Made by a program: the position numbers and the translations under genes. Below, one piece after another: positions 1 through 5,798 of a DNA stretch of 14,172 nt. The notes below the pieces were generated by a model that was not told the DNA's origin, did not search any database, and was given only the letters and a program-made list of their open reading frames with translations. Position 1 is the stretch's first letter. The number at the start of each line of letters is the position of its first letter. The DNA is from CAIWXH01 sp964555675 (GTDB taxonomy: Bacteria > Chloroflexota > Chloroflexia > Chloroflexales > Chloroflexaceae), in NCBI GenBank assembly GCA_964555675.1, contig CAZKTU010000176.1, positions 1 through 14,172 of the forward strand, read 5' to 3'.

Positions 1-8
1 GGGTGGAT

Positions 9-29
9 GTGGAGGGCCAAGCCCTCCAC
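9..29. repeat. perfect inverted repeat downstream of tsaD
   Basis: Nine bases (9-17) pair perfectly with 21-29 around a 3-base loop, about 57 bases after the tsaD stop codon. It could be a transcription end for the operon read on the minus strand or for a gene left of the window. No T tract follows on either strand, so a classical intrinsic terminator is not shown. The rest of 1-85 holds nothing recognisable. Confidence 0.4.
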
Positions 30-85
30 GCCTCCGTCGAGGCGAGGGAGCTGTTTGCCGCTGCCCGCGGCGGGTGGGCCTTTTG

Positions 86-1231
86 CTACGAGCCTAGTCT
101 GAGCGATGGGTTGACGTCGAGGGTCCAGTCGCTCTGGACGCCGGTGGCGAAGCGGTAGTGGGCGGCGGCGGCGACCATGGCGGCGTTGTCGGTGCAGAGG
201 GCCATGGGTGGGTAGCGCACCGGCACCGGCGAGCGGCGGGTCAGCTCCTCGCGCAGGCGTGTGTTGGCGGCGACCCCGCCGGCCAGCAGGATGGCGGTGG
301 CCCCGTGGCGGGTGGCGGCGTCGACGGCCTTGGCGGTCAGCACATCCACCACCGATTCCTGGAAGGCGTGGGCCATCTGCCCGACGAAGGCCCGGTCGAG
401 GGGCTGCGGGTCGGCCAGCGGGGGCTGCGCGCTCAGGGGCGAGGGCGCGGGGGCCGGCCTGCCTTTCTGGCCCTTGCGCTCGGGCGTGGGGGGCTTTGGC
501 ATGCGCGCCGCCAGCTCCTGCCGCTCCTGCACCTTGTGCAGCACGGCGGTCTTCAGGCCGCTGAACGAGAAGTCGTAGCTGTCGCGCAGCCAGGCCCGCG
601 GCAGGGGGCCCGCCGGGGTGGCGCCGCGGGCGGCCTGCTCGACGGCGGGGCCGCCGGGGTAGCCGAGGCCGAGGATGCGGGCCACTTTGTCATAGGCCTC
701 GCCGACGGCGTCGTCGCGGGTCTGCCCGAGCAGGGTGTAGGCGCCGTGGCCCTCGAGCAGGGCCAGCAGGGTGTGGCCCCCCGAGACGACCAGGGCGACG
801 AGGGGGAACTCTGGCGGCGGGGGCTCGGCCGGGGCGGCGCCCGCGGCGAGCCAGTTGGCGTAGATGTGGGCCTCGAGGTGGTTGACGCCCACCAGGGGCA
901 GGTCGCGCTGCCAGGCTATGGCTTTGGCCGCGTTGAGGCCGGTGAGCAGGGCGCCGCTGAGGCCCGGGCCGTGGGTGGCGGCGATGGCGTTCACGCCGGC
1001 CCACCCGCCCGGCACGGCGCGCAGGGCCTCGGCGATCACGGGGGCGAGGGCGATAATATGCTGGCGCGAGGCTACCTCGGGCACGACGCCGCCGAAGCGC
1101 TGGTGCATGTCCATCTGCGAGGCGACCACGTTGGCCAGAATGGTGCGCCCGCCGCGCACCACGGCCGCCGCCGTCTCGTCGCACGAGGTCTCGATCGCCA
1201 GGATGGTGAAGGCATCAGGTAGCTGGCTCAT
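86..1231 (-). CDS. tsaD: tRNA N6-adenosine threonylcarbamoyltransferase TsaD
   Basis: TsaD transfers the threonylcarbamoyl group from TC-AMP to A37 of ANN-decoding tRNAs (t6A), working in the cytoplasm with TsaB and TsaE. The 381-residue product carries the family marks in order: the ASKHA start with ETSCDET (14-20), the metal-binding NHLEAH (His118, His122), VSGGHT (149-154), GEAYDKVARILGLGYPGG (177-194), FSFSGLKTAV (221-230), LAGGVAANTRL (316-326) and the CTDNAAM metal aspartate (Asp348). A Pro/Lys/Ala-rich insert at about 243-277 separates the FSFSGLKTAV helix from the next conserved helix. It looks like a flexible loop and makes the protein longer than the usual 330-350 residues. The ATG overlaps the stop of the upstream ecfT gene as ATGA, so it is probably translationally coupled and at least partly transcribed with the B12 operon. 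A TATACT box six bases before the ATG may add its own promoter. The family assignment is very secure. Confidence 0.97.
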   Translation of the reverse strand: MSQLPDAFTILAIETSCDETAAAVVRGGRTILANVVASQMDMHQRFGGVVPEVASRQHIIALAPVIAEALRAVPGGWAGVNAIAATHGPGLSGALLTGLNAAKAIAWQRDLPLVGVNHLEAHIYANWLAAGAAPAEPPPPEFPLVALVVSGGHTLLALLEGHGAYTLLGQTRDDAVGEAYDKVARILGLGYPGGPAVEQAARGATPAGPLPRAWLRDSYDFSFSGLKTAVLHKVQERQELAARMPKPPTPERKGQKGRPAPAPSPLSAQPPLADPQPLDRAFVGQMAHAFQESVVDVLTAKAVDAATRHGATAILLAGGVAANTRLREELTRRSPVPVRYPPMALCTDNAAMVAAAAHYRFATGVQSDWTLDVNPSLRLGS

Positions 1232-2319
1232 GGCTCCAGTATACGCGATCGCGCGCGGCGCGGTGCGCGGGGCGGCGGGTCGCGCCGCGCGAAGAGGGCC
1301 GGGGCGGCCAGCAGCAGCATGGCCAGCCCTGCCCGCAGGTCGAAGCCGGGCGCCCTGAGGGTCGGGAAGGGGTAGTAGACCAGGTCGCCCTGCCCAGCCA
1401 GGCGCAGGGCGACGATGGCGGCCACGCAGACCAGGGCGGCGGCGACCGAGCAGCTGTCGCGGCGTCGCCAGCGCTCGGTCCGGTACGCGCTGCGGGTCAC
1501 CGCGCGGCCCAGGGCCCGCAGCGAGAGGCCGAGGGCCAGGGCCCCGCCCGAGGCCATGGCTGCCGGGGTCGGCCCGGGGCCGTAGTAGAGCCAGCCGAAG
1601 ACCCCGGCCCCCAGCAGCAGCACGCCGCCGAGCAGCCCGCCCTGTCTGAGGCTGACCGCCCGGTTGTCGGGCGAGCTGCGCCCGTAGCCGCGGGCGTCCA
1701 GGGCCTCGGCCAGCTGCACCGAGCGCTCGAGGCTGCCCGCCAGCAGGGGCGAGACCAGGGGTGGCCAGCTACGCGGCCCGCCGAAGCGGTGGCCGCGGGC
1801 CCGCTGGGCCTGCCCGATCTCGCCGATGGCCCGCAGCAGCGACGGCACGAACGAGACGGCGATGGTCACCGCCAGACCGGCGTGGAAGAGGGCCCGCGGG
1901 GCCAGGCGCAGCAGCCGGTGGTGGTCGACCAGGGCGTTGAAGGCCCCGAAGACCACCATCAGGGCCCAGATGCTCAGGCCGCGGGTCAGGCCCCAGGCCA
2001 GGGCCTCGGCGGTGACCGGGCCGCCGAGCACAATCCCGCCCAGCCAGGGCGGCAGCCGCAGGGCCGGCAGCGTTAGCAGCACCGTGTCGCCCTGGGCCCC
2101 GCCGACGGTGAGCAGCCCGAAGACGACGTAGCCGAGGCAGACGAAGGCCCCCGCCCGCACAAAGAGGGCGAAGCTGCGCGCCAGGGGCGAGTCGCTGCGC
2201 CAGGCCAGGAAGACCTGGGTCGCCGCCAGGAAGACCAGGCAGAGATAGAGCGGGTTGGGCGCCAGAGCGATCGTCGCGCCCGCCGCGGCCAGCCAGATCA
2301 GCCAGGTGAGGGTGTGCAC
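1228..2319 (-). CDS. cbiQ: ECF transporter T component (EcfT/CbiQ family)
   Basis: This is a polytopic membrane protein of 363 residues with the signature of energy-coupling factor T subunits: two Ala-Arg-Gly coupling motifs at 174-176 (in AQRARGHRF) and 209-211 (in EALDARGYG), preceded by about four to five hydrophobic segments. T subunits couple the ATPase pair to a substrate-binding S component in vitamin and metal importers. After the second ARG motif come roughly four more hydrophobic stretches (about 225-350) and a basic Arg/Pro-rich tail. This makes it longer than the usual ~260 residues. The start is GTG, one base after the cobS stop, with only a weak ribosome-binding site, so coupling to cobS is likely. 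Neither an S component nor an ATPase is encoded in the window. Its place in a riboswitch-controlled B12 operon points to corrinoid or cobalt transport. The substrate itself cannot be read from this subunit. Confidence 0.88.
   Translation of the reverse strand: MHTLTWLIWLAAAGATIALAPNPLYLCLVFLAATQVFLAWRSDSPLARSFALFVRAGAFVCLGYVVFGLLTVGGAQGDTVLLTLPALRLPPWLGGIVLGGPVTAEALAWGLTRGLSIWALMVVFGAFNALVDHHRLLRLAPRALFHAGLAVTIAVSFVPSLLRAIGEIGQAQRARGHRFGGPRSWPPLVSPLLAGSLERSVQLAEALDARGYGRSSPDNRAVSLRQGGLLGGVLLLGAGVFGWLYYGPGPTPAAMASGGALALGLSLRALGRAVTRSAYRTERWRRRDSCSVAAALVCVAAIVALRLAGQGDLVYYPFPTLRAPGFDLRAGLAMLLLAAPALFARRDPPPRAPRRARSRILEP
1238..1243 (-). promoter_or_regulatory. possible -10 box of an internal tsaD promoter
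   Basis: On the minus strand TATACT (5 of 6 matches to TATAAT) ends six bases before the tsaD ATG, inside the 3' end of ecfT. A transcript from it would be nearly leaderless. No convincing -35 hexamer lies 16-18 bases upstream, where the sequence is a run of GC. A constitutive source of TsaD would make sense because the upstream operon is B12-repressed, but this is inference from one hexamer. Confidence 0.3.
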
Positions 2320-2320
2320 G

Positions 2321-3127
2321 CTAGATCCGCGCGGCGGCGGCGATAGTCGCGATGACCACGACCTCGCCGATCTCGCAGAGGGCCCCGTAGGTGTCGCCCG
2401 TCAGCCCGCCCAGATCGCGCGTCCACCAGCGGGCCAGCATGTGGGCGCAGGCCAGCACCAGGGCCATGGCGACCAGCCCGGCGGCGCCGCCGACCAGCAG
2501 GGCCGCCGCCCCCGCCGCGGCCGTGGCGACGAAGAAGTCGGGCCGGCGCACCTGGTCGTGAAAGGCCCGGCCCAGCCCGCCCTCGGCGGCGGGCGGGAAC
2601 CAGTAGATGCCGTACAGGTCGGCCCAGCGCCCCAGGGCCGGGGCCAGCAGGGCCGCCTGCCACCAGGCCGCCCCGGCCTCGGCCAGGAAGACTACCTTGA
2701 GCAGCAGCACCGCCACCAGGGCCAGGGCGCCCATTGCGCCGATGCGGCTATCCTTCATGATCTCCAGCTTGCGCTCGCGCGAGCGCCAGCTCAACACGCC
2801 GTCGAAGGTGTCGCTGAGGCCGTCGAGGTGCAGCCCGCCCGTCACCACGCCCCAGGCGACCACCACCAGGGCCGCCCGCACCAGGTCGCCCCAGGCCAGG
2901 CCGGCCAGCCAGCCCACGGGCAGCAGCAGCGCCCCGATCACCAGGCCCGCCGCTGGGAACCAGGGGATCGAGGCGACCATGCCGCGCTCGCTCATTGGCG
3001 GCAGCCAGGGCTGGGGGATGATCGTCAAGAAGCGCAGGGCCTCGCCCAAAGGCTGAAGGCTGAAGGCTGAAGACCGAGCCCGCTCTTCGTCACGCCCCTC
3101 GCCGGCGTGATTGTCACTGGCGCTCAT
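2321..3127 (-). CDS. cobS: adenosylcobinamide-GDP ribazoletransferase (cobalamin synthase) CobS
   Basis: CobS is the integral membrane enzyme that joins adenosylcobinamide-GDP to alpha-ribazole (or its phosphate) in the last stage of nucleotide-loop assembly. The 268-residue product shows the family blocks GGLHLDGLSDTFDG (97-110), MKDSRIGAMGA (124-134) and, near the C-terminus, a GGLTGDTYGALCEIGE block (about 241-256), with several hydrophobic helices between them. Conserved sequence starts only at about residue 27 (LGEALRFLTIIP). The first ~26 residues are hydrophilic and partly encoded by a 7-bp tandem repeat, so they look like an added, dispensable extension. The ATG at 3125-3127 lies inside the cobT 3' end (14-base overlap). 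It is the start used here because no better one is seen, but a later start would still leave the enzyme intact. Functional partners are cobT and cobC just upstream. Confidence 0.96.
   Translation of the reverse strand: MSASDNHAGEGRDEERARSSAFSLQPLGEALRFLTIIPQPWLPPMSERGMVASIPWFPAAGLVIGALLLPVGWLAGLAWGDLVRAALVVVAWGVVTGGLHLDGLSDTFDGVLSWRSRERKLEIMKDSRIGAMGALALVAVLLLKVVFLAEAGAAWWQAALLAPALGRWADLYGIYWFPPAAEGGLGRAFHDQVRRPDFFVATAAAGAAALLVGGAAGLVAMALVLACAHMLARWWTRDLGGLTGDTYGALCEIGEVVVIATIAAAARI
3051..3071. repeat. 7-bp tandem repeat (3 x GGCTGAA) inside cobS
   Basis: Three exact head-to-tail copies of the plus-strand unit GGCTGAA occupy 21 bases in frame in the cobS N-terminal extension, encoding the Ser-Ala-Phe-Ser-Leu-Gln-Pro region ahead of the conserved core. 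The unit length matches the 7-bp repeats at 4917-5000 and 7244-7271, but the unit sequence differs. Slippage changing copy number by one would shift the frame. Confidence 0.75.
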
Positions 3128-4223
3128 CCGTTTCCCTCTCTGATACGCCGGCCTGCTCGAAGGTGGCCATCTCGCGCATGAGGCGGGCCGCGGCGGTCAC
3201 CAGGGGCAGGGCCAGGGCGGCGCCGCTGCCCTCGCCGAGGCGCAGGTCCAGGCGCAGCAGGGGGCCGGCGCCCGCCGCCTCGCTCAGCCCCAGGTGCTCC
3301 AGGGCCAGAGCGTGGCCGGGCTCGGCCGAGCAGTGGCCGGCCAGCAGGTGGTCGCGGACGGCGGGCGCGAGGGCCGCCGCCGCGAGGGCCGCCGCCGTGG
3401 TGATGTAGCCGTCGAGCAGCACGGGGACTCGTCGCGCCGCCGCGCCGAGGGTTGCCCCGGCCAGGGCCGCGATCTCGAGCCCGCCCAGCTCGGCCAGGGT
3501 CGCGAGGGCGCCGGCAGCCCCGGCCGCGCGCGCCCGGGCGAGCGAGCGCTCGACCACGCTGATCTTATGGGCCAGGGTCGCGTCGTCCACCCCGGTGCCG
3601 CGGCCCACCGTCCGGGCGGGCGGGGCCCCGGTGAAGGCGCTGGTGAGGGCGGCGGCGGGAGTGGTGTTGGCGATGCCCATCTCGCCCAGGGCGATGAGGT
3701 CGGCCCCGGCCTCGATCAGCTCGTCGGCCAGGGCGGCCCCCGCCAGCAGGGCGGCGGCGGCCTCGGCCTGGCTCATGGCCGGCTCGCGGGCGATGTTGCC
3801 GCTGCCGGCCCTGATCCCCAGCCGCCGCATGGGCAGTTCGGCGGGCAGCCCGCCGGCGACCCCCGCGTCCACGACCAGCAGGCGCGCCCCCGCCGCTGCC
3901 GCAAGGGCATTGATCGCCGCGCCGCCAGCCAGGTAGTTCTGCACCATCTGGGCCGTCACGGCCTGGGGGTAGGCGCTCACGCCCTCGGCGGCGACGCCAT
4001 GGTCGGCGGCGGCGAGGAGGATCGCCGGCCGCTCGAGGGGCGGGCAGACCTGCCCGGTCGCGCCGGCCAGGCGGACCAGCAGATCCTCGAGCCGGCCCAG
4101 GCTGCCCTGGGGTTTGGTCAGTCGGTCGAGGCGAGCCCGCGCCGCCGCCGCCGCGCCCTGGTTTGCGGGCGGCACGGCGGCGCAGAGCGCGCGCAGCCGT
4201 GGCTCAAGGGACGCATCGCTCAT
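3114..4223 (-). CDS. cobT: nicotinate-nucleotide--dimethylbenzimidazole phosphoribosyltransferase CobT
   Basis: CobT makes alpha-ribazole 5'-phosphate from nicotinate mononucleotide and 5,6-dimethylbenzimidazole (or another lower-ligand base), activating the lower ligand of B12. All family blocks are present in the 369 residues: LTKPQGSLGRLE (35-46), DHGVAAEGVSAYPQAVTAQM (74-93), GGAAIN (100-105), GEMGIANTTPAAA (180-192), GRGTGVDD (207-214), LLDGYITTAAAL (269-280), GHCSAEPGH (296-304) and LGEGSGAALALP (329-340). Glu331 sits where the catalytic base of the Salmonella enzyme (Glu317) lies, and Glu181 matches its second conserved glutamate. Length and motifs indicate an intact enzyme. The ATG overlaps the cobC stop by four bases (ATGA) and its end overlaps cobS, so the three nucleotide-loop genes form one translational unit. 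Confidence 0.98.
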   Translation of the reverse strand: MSDASLEPRLRALCAAVPPANQGAAAAARARLDRLTKPQGSLGRLEDLLVRLAGATGQVCPPLERPAILLAAADHGVAAEGVSAYPQAVTAQMVQNYLAGGAAINALAAAAGARLLVVDAGVAGGLPAELPMRRLGIRAGSGNIAREPAMSQAEAAAALLAGAALADELIEAGADLIALGEMGIANTTPAAALTSAFTGAPPARTVGRGTGVDDATLAHKISVVERSLARARAAGAAGALATLAELGGLEIAALAGATLGAAARRVPVLLDGYITTAAALAAAALAPAVRDHLLAGHCSAEPGHALALEHLGLSEAAGAGPLLRLDLRLGEGSGAALALPLVTAAARLMREMATFEQAGVSERETDERQ

Positions 4224-4867
4224 CGCGCTTCTGCCTCCTGCCGCCCGTCGCTGACGTCGGGCAGCGGCGGGACCTCATTGACCATGCGCACGATCGCGCC
4301 GCCGCCGTAGACGTCGAGGCAAGTGACGCTGCCCAGGTCCACCCGCCAGTGCCAGTGCTGGCCCGGGGCGAGGCCGAAGCACTCGCAGAGCACCAGCTGG
4401 ATGGGGGTGGCGTGGGTGACCACCAGCACGCGCCCGCCCCGGTGCTCGCGCAGCAGGGCCTTCCAGGCTGCGGCGACGCGGGCGTAGACCTCGGCCAGGC
4501 TCTCGCCGCCCTCGGCGCGCCCGTTGATGCCCTCGGCCCAGCGGGCCTGGGCCTCGGCGGGGTAGCGGGCCAGAACCTCTTTGTAGGTCAGGCCCTCCCA
4601 GCGGCCGTGATTGGTCTCGGACCAGCCGCCGTCGACCCGCGTGGTGACGCCGCGGCGCCCCGCCAGGATGGCGGCGGCGGCGAGCCGGGTGCGCTCGGTC
4701 GGGCTCACCAGGGCCACCCCGAAGGGGAGGCGCCGCAGCCGCTCGGCCAGGGCCCGGGTCTGCAGGCGGCCGTAGTCGGTCAGTGGGCTGTCGTCGCGGC
4801 TCTGGTAGCGCCGCTCCAGGTTGTTGCGGGTCTGTCCGTGACGGACGAGCCAGACGCTTGTGCGCAA
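4220..4867 (-). CDS. cobC: histidine phosphatase, probable alpha-ribazole-5'-phosphate phosphatase CobC
   Basis: This is a member of the histidine phosphatase (phosphoglycerate-mutase-like) superfamily, 215 residues. The N-terminal LVRHGQT gives Arg9, the phosphorylated His10 and Gly11. Arg59 in SPTERTR, Glu84 in SETNHGRWEG and His152 in VVTHATPIQ complete the active site, and GGESL (120-124) is the usual substrate-side motif. The superfamily is broad, but position directly ahead of cobT and cobS makes removal of the 5'-phosphate from alpha-ribazole phosphate (or from adenosylcobalamin 5'-phosphate) the best reading. The start codon is TTG (4865-4867). The conserved strand begins five residues later, and no ATG or GTG lies between, so the TTG is needed. 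A GGGGG stretch about ten bases upstream is the only ribosome-binding candidate. The weak start and the 164-base gap before it may lower expression relative to the first two genes. Confidence 0.88.
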   Translation of the reverse strand: MRTSVWLVRHGQTRNNLERRYQSRDDSPLTDYGRLQTRALAERLRRLPFGVALVSPTERTRLAAAAILAGRRGVTTRVDGGWSETNHGRWEGLTYKEVLARYPAEAQARWAEGINGRAEGGESLAEVYARVAAAWKALLREHRGGRVLVVTHATPIQLVLCECFGLAPGQHWHWRVDLGSVTCLDVYGGGAIVRMVNEVPPLPDVSDGRQEAEAR

Positions 4868-4916
4868 GAGGTGGCCCCCAATTAGTGCAGCTTTTCAGAG
4901 GTAGCTGCTAGTTTGC

Positions 4917-5000
4917 GACGAAGGACGATAGACCAAAGACCAACCTGCTCGGGCAGGAGTCTGGCCCTGGTGATTGGTCGCTGGTCTTTGGTCTTTGGTC
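4917..5000. repeat. opposed 7-bp tandem repeats forming a large inverted repeat
   Basis: On the left are four 7-bp units, GACGAAG, GACGATA, GACCAAA and GACCAAC (4917-4944). On the right, in opposite orientation, are GGTCGCT, GGTCTTT, GGTCTTT and a partial GGTC (4976-5000). Bases 4931-4942 pair perfectly with 4989-5000, or alternatively with 4982-4993. Between the arms a smaller hairpin (4944-4948 with 4953-4957) can form. The element fills most of the 164-base gap between the DUF4430-like gene and cobC. It lies within the presumed operon, so in RNA it could form a long stem. No T tract marks it as a terminator. Confidence 0.7.
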
Positions 5001-5031
5001 AGAGCTGGCAAAGGACCTCTCGCTGGCACAA

Positions 5032-5766
5032 TTAGGGGCGGCGGGCCAGGATGGCCGCGCCGGCGCCGAGGATGATCACGAGGGCCGCGAAGCCGAGGTA
5101 GCCCCAGGGTGCGCCCTGCGGCGCGGGCGGTGGCGTGGCCGTCGCCGCCGGGGGCGCGGTCTCGGCCTGGGCGGTTGGGGGCGCGGTCTCGGCCAGGGTG
5201 GTGGCCGCGGGCGCGGCGGCCGGGGCCGAGGACTCGGGCTGAATGGTCGTAGGCGCGGTCGGCGGTGCGGGCGCAGGGCCGCAGATGCTGTCGAGGTCGA
5301 CCACGGGCGGCACGGCCCCTGTGCTCGAGTCGCCGAGGCCCCAGGCCCAGCCGTGGACCGTGCCGTCGCGCACGGGGGTGTTGGCGGCGCCCAGGCTGGC
5401 ATAGGCCCACGCGCCCTGGTCGAGGGTGTAGAAGGCCCAGTAGATACTGCGCGCCCCCTCGCGCCGGCAGAAGCAGCCCTCGGCGGGGTAGTCGCAGCCG
5501 TCCGGCCCGATCTTGCACACGGCCTCGCCGACCCCGCCGGCCTGGGTGATCACGGGCAGCCCCGAGCGCTCGAGCAGCTCGACCCCGTCGAGCTCGGGCT
5601 CGCCGAAGCGCACACAGGCCGTCGCGACCTGCCCATCGCCATACTGCACGACCACGCCCGCCCTGCCCTCGTTCGTCTGTGCCCCCGCGCCCGTCGCCGT
5701 CAGCGCAAGGGCCAGCAGGGTCAGGGCGGCGAGCAGGCTGCGCTGGCGCGGTCGGCGGCCTGGCAT
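5032..5766 (-). CDS. secreted, membrane-anchored DUF4430-like protein (transcobalamin C-domain-like)
   Basis: The product has 244 residues. It has a signal peptide (basic start, hydrophobic 11-25, likely cleavage after AGA at 27-29), a compact extracellular domain (about 36-162), a Pro/Ala/Thr-rich stalk (about 163-220) and a C-terminal membrane helix (about 221-241) ending in RRP. The order YWAFYTL, WAYASLGAANTPVRDG, VHGWAWG (109-143) fits the DUF4430 fold, which also forms the C-terminal beta domain of animal transcobalamin and intrinsic factor. That match is by eye. Six cysteines (51, 84, 91, 98, 100, 162) in the outer domain could form three disulfides. The ATG at 5764-5766 has a strong Shine-Dalgarno (GGAGGAG, 8-base spacing). 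It follows the toroid gene by 32 bases. Being second in a B12-riboswitch operon suggests corrinoid capture at the cell surface. The direct function is inferred. Confidence 0.8.
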   Translation of the reverse strand: MPGRRPRQRSLLAALTLLALALTATGAGAQTNEGRAGVVVQYGDGQVATACVRFGEPELDGVELLERSGLPVITQAGGVGEAVCKIGPDGCDYPAEGCFCRREGARSIYWAFYTLDQGAWAYASLGAANTPVRDGTVHGWAWGLGDSSTGAVPPVVDLDSICGPAPAPPTAPTTIQPESSAPAAAPAATTLAETAPPTAQAETAPPAATATPPPAPQGAPWGYLGFAALVIILGAGAAILARRP

Positions 5767-5772
5767 GGCATA

Positions 5773-5779
5773 CTCCTCC
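5773..5779 (-). promoter_or_regulatory. ribosome-binding site fixing the DUF4430-like gene start
   Basis: GGAGGAG on the minus strand ends 6 bases before the ATG at 5764-5766. The same reading frame stays open far upstream (to about 7137), so this site decides the start. The ATG at 5769-5771 is in another frame. Confidence 0.8.
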
Positions 5780-5798
5780 GGGCGCCGCACGGGTGTGT

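Noticed and set aside
158..1222. Long plus-strand open frame opposite tsaD (354 codons), and similar antisense frames across the window
   Set aside because: Composition is Gly/Arg/His-rich with no recognisable domain, and each lies opposite or out of frame with a well-conserved gene. Such frames are expected in DNA this rich in GC.
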